64,000 nt of DNA, from positions 1-64,000 of the forward strand of contig CAWJQP010000050.1 of the NCBI GenBank assembly GCA_963844855.1. The letters are read 5' to 3'. Source of the DNA: DASQDN01 sp963844855. Its GTDB lineage: Bacteria; Acidobacteriota; Terriglobia; Bryobacterales; Bryobacteraceae. The notes beneath the pieces were generated by a model. That model did not search any database, was not told the origin of the DNA, and was given only the letters and a program-made list of their open reading frames with translations. A program made the position numbers and the translations under genes. Numbering within the stretch: position 1 is the first letter of the stretch; each line of letters opens with the position of its first letter. Below, one piece after another: positions 1 to 9,601 of this stretch.

Positions 1-333
1 GAAGCGATTCAGGGAAATGAGCGGTTGAGCTTTCAGGATTTCGTCGCCGATCCGAACACATACGCGCTCGAAGTCCGCGGCGAATCCATGATCGAAGATC
101 ATATTTGCAACGGAGACTATGTGCTGGTGGAGAAGGCGCCGGAGGTGAAAGATGGCGACATCGTGGTCGCCCTGGTCGACGGGACCGATGCTACTTTGAA
201 GCGCTTCTATCGCGAACCGGACGGTACCATCCGGCTGCAGCCTGCGAACGCTTCCATGCAGCCGATCCGTGTCAAGCCCGCTTCTGTGCAGGTTCAGGGC
301 CGCGTATTGGCGGTGTTACGCAAGTTTAAGTAG
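1..333 (+). CDS. lexA: LexA repressor, C-terminal part (5' end outside window)
   Basis: This is the C-terminal autoprotease half of the SOS repressor LexA (S24 peptidase fold). The frame is open from the first base, so the N-terminal DNA-binding domain lies outside the window. The catalytic serine is visible in RGESMIEDHICNGDYVLV and the catalytic lysine in DATLKRFYRE, in the usual order and spacing for LexA/UmuD proteins. The stop is the TAG at 331-333. The end overlaps the convergent DUF2934 gene by 18 bp. This reading frame is intact, unlike most genes that follow. Confidence 0.9.
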   Translation, partial: EAIQGNERLSFQDFVADPNTYALEVRGESMIEDHICNGDYVLVEKAPEVKDGDIVVALVDGTDATLKRFYREPDGTIRLQPANASMQPIRVKPASVQVQGRVLAVLRKFK

Positions 334-618
334 TTCTTGTTCGGCTCGCAGCCAATCCTGTTCCGGAGAGCCACCCTGGCGGCCGCGTGCTTCCCAATAC
401 GAGTACGCAAGTTGCGCGATGGCTTCCTGCGTGATTGGACTGGAGCCTGGCAGTTAGGAGTCTCCATCACGGGCTCGGCGTTTTTCTTGGCGTGGTGCTT
501 GTGAGCTGCGCTGATTGCGGTGCTCTTCGGCTTCGTGGCCGCTTTTCGCACGGTCTTCTTTGGGTTCCGCAACAACAGGCGCAGCTTCGGCAGCTTCAAC
601 GGGTTTACGTTTGGGCAT
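316..618 (-). CDS. DUF2934 domain protein, frame broken
   Basis: Small acidobacterial-type protein. Read on the minus strand, the first ~59 residues are a charged low-complexity segment starting MPKRKPVEAAEAAP. They meet a stop (TCC TAA), and the conserved DUF2934 segment (ITQEAIAQLAYSYWEARG, then GSPEQDWLRAEQEL) continues in another frame to the stop at 316. A one-base indel around position 450 would restore a ~100-residue protein. Function is unknown; the family is common in Acidobacteriota. It converges with and overlaps lexA. Confidence 0.65.
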
Positions 619-676
619 AGGGTCATAGTACCACAGCTCGAAAACGTATTCGCCCTGAAATGTTTGTTCTGAACAG

Positions 677-1562
677 TTAGTTCAATAGAGCGGCAGCATC
701 CCCTGCGGGACGTGTTTTCCAGCGGCGGTGAATCCATAGCCATTGATCGGGATATTCGCGGATGACATTTTCAAGACAGCTGTGTAACATTTGCGTATCC
801 GCCTCGACATCGCCTGTGAATTCCAGTAGCGGATAAAAGCGGAGAATATACTTCTTTTCCGTCTTCCGACCATAGCGCGAAACCCGGAATGACAGCCGCC
901 CCGCTGCGATACGGCGAGTCTGGCGAAAGCGCTGCCCGCGCACGCCTTCATGTCCGAAGAAATCGACGAAAACTCCCTCATCGGCAGCGACATTCTGATC
1001 CACAAGAATACCGACTGCTTCGTTGTTTTTTAAAGCTCGCAGTATTCCGCGCGCAGCATCTTTCTTCGGAATCAAGTATTCCCGGAAGCGGTTCTGTCGG
1101 CGGGAAACAAGCCGGTCAATCAAAGGGTTATCAAGCGGCCGAATAACAACATGCATCGGGCGCGCCATCAACGCGTGAGCAAAAGCGCTGAGTTCCCATG
1201 CGCCCAAATGCGCAGTCGCGAACAAGCACGCCTTTACCGCGGCGCTTGGCTTCTTCGAAGTGTTCGAAGCCTTCATAGCGAATCCAATCTCCGATATTGC
1301 CGCGATCGCAAGTCGGGAAATCGGGAGAACGCCACCAGCATCCTGCGCTAGGGATGTGAACACGCCGTCGGTGATCTGTCTTGGCGTCGGCTTCCGGAAG
1401 CGCAGTGCGAGATTGCGGGCAGCAATGCGTCTAAGCCGCGGAACGGCGAGGTCGAAGCCGCGCATGTAATCCGCGCGCAGCGACGTGCGCGAGCCGGCAA
1501 GGGCAATCTGCGAACGAAGCCAGAACGGCTGCAAACACGCAGTATGCAAGCCAGTCGCCCAA
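677..1562 (-). CDS. LpxL/HtrB-like lipid A acyltransferase, multiple frame breaks
   Basis: Inner-membrane acyltransferase family that adds secondary acyl chains in lipid A biosynthesis. The H-x4-E signature is readable in ATAHLGAWELSAFAH, followed by PMHVVIRPLDNPLIDRLV and GILVDQNVAADEGVFVDFFG, the order seen in LpxL proteins. The likely start is TTG at 1562-1560 (LGDWLAYCVFAAVLAS), one base after the mnmA stop, so it is co-transcribed and probably translationally coupled. At least three frame changes are needed: near the N-terminus, near the EGFEHFEEAK segment before HLGAWE, and after the FFG segment, where KACAGSAFARLAV lies in another frame. The longer ORF extending upstream is only mnmA antisense to its own frame. 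The acyl donor and exact step cannot be assigned. Confidence 0.75.
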
Positions 1563-1563
1563 T

Positions 1564-2676
1564 CTAGTCGATCCAGCCGCCGCCGACCACTACTTCGCCC
1601 TGGTAGAAGACGGCAGCCTGACCCGGCGTAACGGCACGTTGCGGCGTATCGAAATGAACCTCCACACGCGTGCATCGCTAGCGGGGTGCAGCGTCGCCGG
1701 CGCGGCAATGTGCTTGTTCCGAATCTTCACCTGTGCGCGCATCGGCTCGCCGTCAGGCCGGCGACGCTGATCCAGTTCACGTCTTTCGCCATGCAGCGGT
1801 CCGCGCAGCAGATCGTCTCCTTTGCCGACGACCACTGTCTGCGTTGCGGGTTCGGTCGCGATCACATACAGCGGCTCACCGGTCGCGATTCCGAGTCCCT
1901 TTGCGCTGTCCGACAGTGAACTGATGGACGCCGGCAGTGCTCGCCGAGGACGCGGCCGTCTTTATCCGTGATCTGGCCCCGTGTCGCGCCGGAGCAATGC
2001 CCTGCTCCTTGAAGTACGCGTCGATAAAGGCAGCGTAGTCGCCATTCGGCACGAAGCAGATCTCCTGGCTGTCGTTCTTTGACGCGACCGTCAGTCCGTA
2101 CTCCTGTGCGAGTTGGCGGACCTGCGGGCTTCTGCATATGCCCGAGCGGAAACTTCGTACGGGCAAGCTGCTGCTGCGTCAGCCCGAACAGAAAGTAGGT
2201 CTGATCCTTGCCGGGATCGGCGCCGCGCTTCAGTTCATGACGTCCGGTACTGTCGTTGTAGTCGATCTGCGCGTAGTGCCCCGTCGCGATCTCGTCGGCG
2301 CCGATGCCCTCCGCCATTTCGATGAACTGGTCGAACTTGACGTAGTTGTTGCAGAGCGTGCACGGGATCGGCGTGCGTGCCGGCCAGGTATTCGTCGATG
2401 AACGGCCGAACCACCTGCTCTTCGAAGCGCTGCTCGAAGTTGACAACGTAGAACGGAATGCCGAGATGCTGCGCGACCGCACGCGCATCGTACACATCGT
2501 CGAGCGAGCAGCATCGTCCGGTTGCCGCCTCCGTCTGCACTTCCGGCAGCCGGCGCTGGTTCCATAACTGCATCGTGAAGCCCGCCACCTTGCGGCCCGC
2601 TCCGGCTCATCATGGCGGCAACGACGGAGGAGTCGACGCCGCCGCTCATCGCGACCGCGAGTAGGTTCTCAGACAT
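1564..2676 (-). CDS. mnmA: tRNA-specific 2-thiouridylase MnmA, multiple frame breaks
   Basis: MnmA thiolates U34 in the anticodon of Lys, Glu and Gln tRNAs, using sulfur passed from a cysteine desulfurase. Visible signatures are the ATP-pyrophosphatase P-loop SGGVDSS at the N-terminus (MSENLLAVAMSGGVDSSVV), PCTLCNN with the first catalytic cysteine, KDQTYFL, NDSQEICFV with the second cysteine, and the typical end AVTPGQAAVFY...GGGWID. These sit in at least four different frames, so about five indels break the gene. It overlaps the upstream cysteine desulfurase and is followed by the acyltransferase gene after one base, giving a desulfurase-thiouridylase pair. As a normally conserved housekeeping gene it is an unlikely pseudogene; sequencing error is suspected. 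Confidence 0.88.
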
Positions 2677-3845
2677 GGGTCACGTAGGTCGGCGATAGCC
2701 GTCGGAGTTGCGTCGTCGCTGCCAACAACGGCGTCGATCAACGCGTCCACCTGTTCCATCGTATTCTCCGAGCCGAGCGAGAAGCGAACGCTGCTCTTCG
2801 CGCTCTGCTTCGACAAGCCCGAGCGCGAGCAGCACGTGCGACGGCTCGACGGCGCCGCTGGAGCAGGCGGATCCGCTCGACACGCAGAAACCCTTCAAGT
2901 CGAGAGCGATCACCAGCGACTCGCCCTCAATTCCTTCGAAGCAGAGTTCGTCGTATTCGGCGCTCGCGGAGCCTCGCCACCGTTGACCGAGACGTCGGGC
3001 ACGCGTTCCAGAATGCCCTGCTCCAACCGGTCGCGCAAGGCTGCAATGCGCGCCATCTCATTCGCAAGCGTGGACTCGCGCGAGTTCGGCCGCTTTGCCA
3101 AAAGCAACGATTGCAGGGGCGTTCTCGGTCCCAGCGCGCCGTCCTGCTCTCGTGCCGGCCGCCAAAGAACATCGAGCCAAGCTCCGAGCCCTTTCGCACG
3201 TACAAGCGCGCCGACACCCTTCGGCGCACGCATCTTGTGTCCGCTGATCGAATACAGATCGACTCCGAGTTCGCGACACATCGACAGGGATCCGGCCGGC
3301 GGCCTGAACACCGTCCGAGTGCATGCGAACGCCGGCGTCGCGCGCAATGCGATGCGATCTCGGCGATCGGCTGAATCGTCCCGATCTCGTTGTTCACGTG
3401 CATCACGGAGATCAGCGCCGTGTCGGGGCGTAGAGCGCGCCGCGAACATCGTCCGGATCGACAACGCCGATCGCGCGACACAGGCACTACGGTGACCTCG
3501 CCGCCGCGCCGCTGCAACTCATCGCAGCGTCTCAGAACCGCGGGATGCTCGATCGCGGAGACGATCACATGCGAGCCTGGTCGAGGCCGTGCAGACTCGA
3601 GCCGAAGATCGCATGATTGTCCGCCTCCGTTCCGCCGCTTCCAAACACGATCTCCTTCGACGGAACATCCGAGCAGCGCGCACACCTGTCGCCGCGCATT
3701 CTCGAGCGATGCTTGGCGGCCTGACCCGCATGATGGATACTGGAGGCGTTACCGAAACCGCTGGCCAAGGCTTGATGAAAGTACTTCAAGCACTTCCTGT
3801 AGCGATCGGCGTCGTCGCGTTGTTATCGAAGTAGAAGGAATGCAC
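2646..3845 (-). CDS. iscS: Cysteine desulfurase (NifS/IscS family), multiple frame breaks
   Basis: PLP enzyme that removes sulfur from cysteine to form a protein persulfide for Fe-S clusters and tRNA thiolation. The N-terminus VHSFYFDNNATTPIA (GTG at 3845), GNASSIHHAGQ, HSDGVQAAGRIPVDV, the PLP-lysine segment SISGHKMRAPKGVGAL and the catalytic-cysteine loop FCVSSGSACSSG are all present in order but in different frames. The end is probably the TGA at 2648-2646 inside the start of mnmA. The length fits the ~390 residues usual for the family. It diverges from the SAM hydroxide adenosyltransferase gene with a ~29-bp gap that must hold both start regions. Adjacent mnmA suggests its product is the sulfur acceptor. 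Confidence 0.87.
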
Positions 3846-3874
3846 CTGACTTCTTACTCAGTTTAGCAATCGGT

Positions 3875-4663
3875 ATGCGGAAGCCTATCGTAACGCTCAC
3901 AACTGATTTCGGCACGCGAGACCACTTCCCGGAGTCATGAAAGGAGTCATCCTTTCCATCTGCCCCGACGCCGCGATCGTCGACATCAGTCACGAGGTCC
4001 ATCCGTTTGAGATCTCGGAAGGCGCCTTTCTCGTCGCACAGGCGTATCCTATACTTCCCGCCAAAGACCGTCCACGTGGTCGTCGTCGATCCTGGCGTCG
4101 GATCCGCACGGCGGCCCATCCTGATCGAAGCCGCGGGCCAATACTTCGTCGGCCCGGACAACGGGGCACTCGCGATGGTGTATTCGGGTCTCGCGCACAA
4201 AGCGCGCGAGATCACCGCCGCGAAGTACTTTCTCAAGCCGGTCAGCCGGACGTTCCATGGCCGGGATATCTTCGCTCCGGCAGCGGCGCATCTGGCGAAA
4301 GGCGCCCGTGCGTCTTCGTTTGGGAAGCTCATCGACGATCATCTGAAGCCCGGTTTCATGAAACCCGAACGCATCGGCAAGAGAACATGGTGGGCGCCGT
4401 GCTCCATGTCGATCGCTTCGGAAATCTGATCACGAACTTTCACATCGACGACTTCGGGAACATCCGTGTGCGTGCGTTTGAGTTCGGCATCGGCGTCACG
4501 AAACTCACTCGACTTAGGACTCACCTATGCCGAGGTGGAACCTGGCGAGCCGTTCGTCATCGTCGGCAGTTCCGGATACCTGGAGGTTGCCGCAAATCAG
4601 GCTTCGGCTGCACGGATCCTGGGATGCGGTACCGGCGCTCCGTGTGAGTTGACAATGTACTGA
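3875..4663 (+). CDS. SAM hydroxide adenosyltransferase (DUF62 family), frame breaks
   Basis: Family known to split S-adenosylmethionine to adenosine and methionine with an activated hydroxide. The N-terminus RKPIVTLTTDFGTRDHF, the VDPGVGSARRPI loop and the GPDNGAL motif that lines the active site are readable, as are GRDIFAPAAAHLA and the C-terminal GSSGYLEVAAN. The segments are spread over three frames, with breaks near 3930, 4065 and 4400-4510. The stop overlaps the mutM start (TGATG), so the two are probably co-translated. The physiological role is unclear. Confidence 0.8.
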
Positions 4664-5464
4664 TGCCTGAACTGCCCGAAGTCGAGGCAGTAATCGGGAT
4701 GCTGCGCCCGGAAGCGATTGGCGCAACCATTCAGCGGGTGGACGTCTTCCGGCCCAGATCTGTGAAACCGCAGGACGTTTCCGTTCTCGAAGCAACGAAA
4801 GGCAAGCGGATCGAGGCCATCGAACGACGCGGCAAGAACATCGTTCTGCGTCTAACTGGTGACCTCGCGTTGCGCGTGCACCTCCGCATGACTGGAATCC
4901 TGCGCGTGATACCCGATGCGCGGTTGTATACAGCGAGCACCCGTGTGCTGTTTACGTTGAAGGATCGTCGTGGGCTTGCGTTTGAGGACTGGCGCATCAT
5001 GGGCACTGTCCACGTGCATAGCTGGCCGGAACTTGAAGAGAAACTGAGTGTGCTCGGTCCCGAACCGATGACGCGAGCCTTCACTTCCGGATACTTGCTC
5101 AATTCCGCCGGCCGGTCGTCGCGAGCCGATCAAGGTGTTTCTGATGGATCAGAACATTGTGGCGGGACTTGGCAATATCTATGCGGCGGAGTCGCTGTTT
5201 GCAGCCGGGATTCATCCGGCCAAGCCTGCCAATCGCATCCGCGAAGACAAGCTTCAGGCGCTGCACGCGGGCATCCGGAAAGTGCTTCGCCTGGCCATCC
5301 GCGATGCCGCTAAGACATACCGTCAGCCGGACAAGCACGACGGCATGCACTACAACGTGTATGGCCGCAAAGGGAAACCTTGCTATGTGTGCGGAAAGTT
5401 GATCAGGGCAATGGAACAAGGCGGCCGAACCACGTATTACTGCGCCAACTGTCAACGGAAGTAG
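4663..5464 (+). CDS. mutM: Formamidopyrimidine-DNA glycosylase, one frame break
   Basis: Base-excision repair enzyme removing oxidised purines. It starts MPELPEVEAV, with the catalytic Pro after the initiator Met and the conserved Glu. It has HLRMTGILRV, FEDWRIMG and the helix-two-turn-helix segment FLMDQNIVAGLGNIYAAESLF. The C-terminal zinc finger has cysteines in CYVCGKL and YYCANCQRK, and the QGGRTTYYC loop matches the family. A single frame break occurs near 5105, between the N-terminal and C-terminal halves. The total of ~266 residues is normal for MutM. ATG 4663 overlaps the upstream TGA. Confidence 0.9.
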
Positions 5465-5513
5465 TAAAATACGTTCTTTAGTCCAAGCAAGCATCATCCC
5501 CTAACGGAATCCA

Positions 5514-6197
5514 GTGGCCAACCGATCTTATTGAGATAGACGCCGACAAGCCGAGCGCCGACGCCATCTCCCGCGCAGCGTCCATCATCCGCAAAGGAGG
5601 GGTTGTCGCGATGCCCTCCGATGCTCTCTACACGCTTGTGGCGGATCCATTGAATCTCGCCGCAGTCGGCCGTGTGTTCAAGGCGAAGGGACGCGAGGCG
5701 CAACGATCGTTGCCGTTGCTAGTATCGGACCTGATGATGGCGGAGGAACTCGGGAAGGATCTGACAAAGCGGTTCTACCTGCTCGCGCGTCACTATTGGC
5801 CAGGGCCTTTGACGCTGATCGTACCTGCTGCCGCGAAGGTACCGCTAAAGGTGACGGGCAACACCGGTCGCCTTGGGCTGAGGCAGTCGAAAGCCGCGAT
5901 CGCAACGGCGCTGATTGAGCAGCTCGGGCAACCCATCATTTCGACAAGCGCCAATATCTCGGGACAGCCGACGTCCCGCTCCGGGATCGAAGTGTTCGCC
6001 GCAATGGACGGGGCTGTCGATCTTGTGCTAGACGCCGGCATTGTACAGGCAAAGGCTCCACTACCGTGGATGTCTGTGACCCTTACTGGCGTGTGATCAA
6101 GGAAGGCAGCATCTCCGAAAAAGAATTGCAGGACACCTTGAAGGGGATGAAGCCCGAGGCTCCTCATTTGATCTTCGAGAAATCTGTTGGGTCATAA
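5514..6197 (+). CDS. tsaC: L-threonylcarbamoyladenylate synthase (TsaC/Sua5/YrdC), frame breaks
   Basis: First enzyme of the N6-threonylcarbamoyladenosine modification at A37 of ANN-decoding tRNAs. Readable segments are RKGGVVAMPSDALYTLVADP, LLARHYWPGPLTLIVP and PIISTSANISGQPTSRSG, all diagnostic of the YrdC fold. A one-base break near 6060 moves the C-terminal segment (WRVIKEGSISEKELQDTL) to another frame ending at TAA 6195-6197. The start is uncertain: GTG at 5514 needs one indel to join the main frame. It converges with the NIPSNAP gene, overlapping by about 34 bp. Confidence 0.85.
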
Positions 6198-6552
6198 ACA
6201 CCGAGGTCACCTTTTCTACAATCGCGCCATTCGCTTCCGACGCGACTCTTCGCCTTCACCCACTCTGGGTCTTTACCGAACGCGCCCAGGAGGCCTTGGC
6301 GGCTTCGCGGCTTTTATAGGCGATTACGTAGATCAACGTGCTCTGCGATGCGGGCGCATCCGCGGCAACCCAGTAGCCGATATTCTCCATTCCGTGCTTC
6401 TCAAAGAGCTTCGTCGTGTGGTCACGAAACCGGGCCAAAACATTGTCCAGCTTTCCTTCTTTCGAAACATACGTTCGCAGTTCAAACACTCGATGTTCTG
6501 CTTGTAGACTCATAATTCCCAACAATGCTACTACGAGGAGCTTCTTCAACAT
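6164..6552 (-). CDS. NIPSNAP family protein with signal peptide, one frame break
   Basis: Small secreted or periplasmic NIPSNAP-domain protein of a dimeric alpha/beta-barrel fold; its biochemical role is unknown. The signal peptide is MLKKLLVVALLGIMSLQA, followed by the NIPSNAP core HRVFELRTYVSKEGKLD, HGMENIGYW and AYKSREAAKASW. After a frame break near 6305 the remaining FGKDPEWVKAKS and PTDFSKIK end at TGA 6166-6164. The length of ~125 residues is normal. It lies downstream of the aminotransferase gene on the same strand. Confidence 0.7.
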
Positions 6553-7707
6553 GCATTCAGTATATGCTGGACCCCTGCCAGGAACGTTTGCGATTCGGTC
6601 AGCAGGCTGATGACAAGATACGGCTCCGATTCGAAATCGAAGAAAAATCCCGGCTGCACCAGGACGCCTAGCGTCCAAGCAGCTCGAGCGTTCATTCCTC
6701 TTCGGACTGCGTATCTGGCACTTGCAGCGTCGCATACCAACCACCCTCGACACGCAGCACCCGGCAGGGACTGTCTGCGATGGCGCATCTCACGAAGACG
6801 CGGCGAGGTTGTGTGACGTGCGTGTCCGAATTGCGCGCTGGATACTCGTCTCGGGCACTGAAGCAGCGCCGGCGCGGCGCATTGAACAGGAGTACCGACA
6901 GAAAGGAACGTGTCGGCGATCCATTCCAGTCTGTCCAAGGCTTCTTCATGCCAGGACCGCTTGCCACGATCCAGCCGAGTTTCATCTGCGGCATGCCACA
7001 AACTTTCGACAGTCCAGACGAGCGAGAAGCTGAGGCAATTCCCGTACCGGTGAGCGAGCGGCATCGCATCCGGGTTCGATCTCCAAGCTGTAGTCGGCGA
7101 AGACTTCATCGCGATGAGAGCGAGCCGGTTTATCGGAACACAGGCGCGCGATCGCAGCGTATTCGCTTCGCTTCAGAAAGGATCCAGTCGGATTGTTTGG
7201 ATTCACCCAGACGATGGCGCGTCGTTCGAGGAGTAATCGCAGTCCTGAAGCGCGCGGATGTCGATAAACCAACCTTCGTGGTAATGCAGCGGGTATTGCA
7301 CGACTCGCACCGATTCCAGTTGCGCCAACATGTCGAATAGGGGGTAGGAGGGTCGGGGAACAAGCACTTCATCACCGGGATCGCACAGCAGTTTGAATAG
7401 GTAGGAGTACGCTTCGCTCGTGCTGGCTGTCAGCAGAATGCGATCAGGGTGAACCGCTCCGCCGTAGTACTCAGACAACAGCTTCGCGGGCCGGCAGGAG
7501 CCCCCGCGCGGTAGGGTTCGTATCGCAGAATTCGTGGATCTGCGAGCCACTCGTGGACAGGGCGGATAAGGGATTCCGGCCTCGGTTGGGTTGGATTGCG
7601 TCAGATCGCAGATCGAGTGCCCGGATGATTCGCCGCTTCTCGATGGCTTCCGTCAGGGCATTGCGCGACAACGACCAATCGAGCCGCTTCGAGTAGCTGG
7701 GCGCCAT
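6546..7707 (-). CDS. Aminotransferase class I/II (fold-type I PLP enzyme), multiple frame breaks
   Basis: PLP-dependent aminotransferase-like protein; the substrate cannot be assigned. The N-terminus is MAPSYSKRLDWSLSRNALTE. The middle reads HPDRILLTASTSEAYSYLFK, DEVLVPRPSYPLFDMLA and VWVNPNNPTGSFLKRSE, where NPNNPTG is the family hallmark, and then the DEVFADYSLE segment. Later parts, including VCGMPQMKLGW around the PLP lysine, sit in other frames. At least four frame breaks are needed. It starts 7 bp after the EF-hand gene and ends next to the NIPSNAP gene. Confidence 0.78.
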
Positions 7708-7714
7708 CGACCCA

Positions 7715-8054
7715 TTATTGGCTTACTTCTGTTTTTTGGTCGGTGTAGTCGTTCACCGGCCGATCGTACATGCGCCTGTCGCCGCCCTGCGCGCCATACC
7801 CGCGATCCTTCTTTGTAAGGACGCCGTCGCCATCGGTATCTAGTTGCCGGAACGAGTCGTCGTTGCCGGGCCACTCATTGCGTGTGATCACGCCGTCGCC
7901 GTTCAGATCTTGGGGTCGATGCCCTTCGGTGCTGCGCTTCCATTCCTTTTCGTCCTTCGACTTTGGCCTTGATCTTTCGCTTTCGACTACTCCTTCGCCC
8001 GACAGCGTCAGTGCGCATCGGCACCACGAGCAGGCATTATGATGTGAATTTCAT
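7715..8054 (-). CDS. Small EF-hand protein, frame breaks
   Basis: Two calcium-binding loops are directly readable on the minus strand: DLNGDGVITRNEW and DTDGDGVLTKKD, each with the D-x-D/N-G-D-G pattern, then a C-terminal tail ending YTDQKTEVSQ. The start is likely the ATG at 8054-8052, preceded by a strong GGGGAGG ribosome site, but the N-terminal ~60 codons contain stops in every frame and need indels. It is probably a secreted or membrane-anchored calcium-binding protein. The downstream aminotransferase starts 7 bp later. Confidence 0.6.
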
Positions 8055-8191
8055 TACCTCCCCTCCGATCAGAGGACGCTGGTCGCGGTCGTCGTTGTCA
8101 GATGTCACCGTGAGTGCATCGACATTGCGGTTCCTTCATAGCACCGACTTCTATAATGGGTGGACTGACATTCCCGAAGGAGGCTGTAAAC

Positions 8192-8810
8192 ATGGCATTT
8201 TCATTACCACCGCTGCCTTATGCGCCGGACGCGCTCGAGCCGCACATCGACAAGGCGACGATGGAGATCCATCACGGAAAGCACCACAACGCGTATGTCA
8301 CGAATCTGAACAAGGCGCTCGAATCTGCCCGGATCTGGCGAATCAAGAGCCTCGAGGACCTGCTGGCGAACAACCTCGCCACTGTGCCGGAGAATATCCG
8401 GACTGCCGTTCGGAATAACGGCGGCGGGCACTACAACCATTCGATGTTCTGGCAGATCATGGGACCGAACGGCGGCGGGCAGCCGAGCGGCGAGACATCG
8501 CGGACTGCGATTACTGGAGTCGTTTGGCAGCTTCGACGCCTTCAAAGAGAAGTTCAACGCCGCCGCAACGACGCGGTTCGGCTCGGGCTGGGCGTGGCTG
8601 GTGAAGGGCTCGGGCAACAGCGTGGAAGTGATTTCGACTGCCAACCAGGACAATCCGGTGATGGAAGGGCGATTCCCGATCATGGGCTTGGACGTCTGGG
8701 AGCACGCCTATTATCTGAAGTATCAGAATCGGCGGCCGGATTACATCTCAGCATGGTGGAACGTCGTGAACTGGACGGAAGTGAATCGCCGCTTACGAGA
8801 AGGTAAGTAA
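8192..8810 (+). CDS. sodA: Superoxide dismutase (Fe/Mn family), one frame break
   Basis: Cytoplasmic dismutase. It starts MAFSLPPLPYAPDALEPHID after a GAAGGAGG ribosome site. Metal ligands are visible in HHGKHHNAY, YNHSMFW and GLDVWEHAYYL. The segment STANQDNPVMEG carries the Gln typical of the Mn form rather than the Ala-type segment of FeSOD, so manganese is favoured. A frame break near 8515 separates the two halves. The restored length of ~205 residues is normal. The upstream-extended ORF from 8114 lacks homology. Confidence 0.9.
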
Positions 8811-8900
8811 AGGATTTTCGCGAATCGTCAGCGGGGTCACACGTGAAACGTTGCGGCTCCGCTACAGCCTACCCTATACTGGGAAGAGAGCAATCCAAGC

Positions 8901-9421
8901 ATGATGATTTTGTTGACTATCATCCATGTGCTGGTGTGCGTGTTTCTGGTGATCGTAGTTTTGCTGCAAAGCGGCAAGGCGGCGGATCTGGCGGGCGCAT
9001 TCGGTGGCATGGGATCCCAGACGGCATTTGGCCCGCGTGGAGCGGCGACAGTGCTTTCCAAAGGCGACGACGATCGCGGCGGGGTTGTTCATGGTCACTT
9101 CGCTTTCGTTGGCGATTATGGCGACGAAGAATGCGGGAACAGGATCGTCAGTGCTGGAACGGAATAAACCGCGCTACCAAGTCGGGAACGGCCCCGGTGA
9201 CCAGCGCCGCGCCGGCCACCCGGCGTCTCCGGCGGGCGTGCAGCCGACGCCTGGCGCACTGCCGGCAGCGCCGCCCGGGCAGCGCCAGCCGCTGGCCAGC
9301 CGTCCGTGACGCTGGATTACGGCAACGGAAACGTGAAGACAGTTCCGCTCGACATCAACAAATTGCCCAAGGTAGATCCGAACAAGCTGGGCCGCCATCG
9401 CCGGCGCCGGCGAAGAAGTAG
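8901..9421 (+). CDS. secG: Preprotein translocase subunit SecG, frame breaks
   Basis: SecG is the small two-helix partner of SecYE. The first helix and loop are clear: MMILLTIIHVLVCVFLVIVV, then LLQSGKAADLAGAFGGMGSQTAFG, matching the conserved SecG loop. The second helix (AAGLFMVTSLSLAIMATKNA) lies in another frame after a break near 9066. A proline- and alanine-rich tail follows, with further frame changes, probably ending PPSPAPAKK at 9421. The long low-complexity tail is typical of acidobacterial SecG. The tRNA-Leu gene follows 21 bp downstream. Confidence 0.85.
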
Positions 9422-9442
9422 ATTGTAGTAGCCACGAGTTTT

Positions 9443-9529
9443 GCGGAGGTGGCGGAATTGGCAGACGCACTAGCTTGAGGTGCTAGCGGGAGCAATCTCG
9501 TGGGGGTTCAAGTCCCCCTCTCCGCACCA
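9443..9529 (+). tRNA. tRNA-Leu (anticodon GAG), CCA encoded
   Basis: Class II tRNA. The 7-bp acceptor GCGGAGG/TCTCCGC has one G-T pair; the D arm is GCGG/CGC. The anticodon stem CTAGC/GCTAG encloses loop TTGAGGT, giving anticodon GAG. A long variable arm and T arm GGGGGTTCAAGTCCCCC follow, with discriminator A and an encoded CCA. A phage-type integrase begins 73 bp downstream on the minus strand, so the 3' end is the likely attachment site of the first element. Confidence 0.95.
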
Positions 9530-9535
9530 TATTAG

Positions 9536-9570
9536 AGGCCGCTGTATCACATTGATGCGGTGGCCTTTAT
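9536..9570 (+). terminator. Candidate terminator after tRNA-Leu
   Basis: The inverted repeat AGGCC...GGCCT (9536-9540 and 9562-9566) has additional GC pairs inside and is followed by TTTATCATTTT. Plausible rho-independent terminator for tRNA-Leu; the stem is short and the loop long. Confidence 0.4.
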
Positions 9571-9601
9571 CATTTTGGTGTGTCTGCGGCATTGTTGGCA
9601 T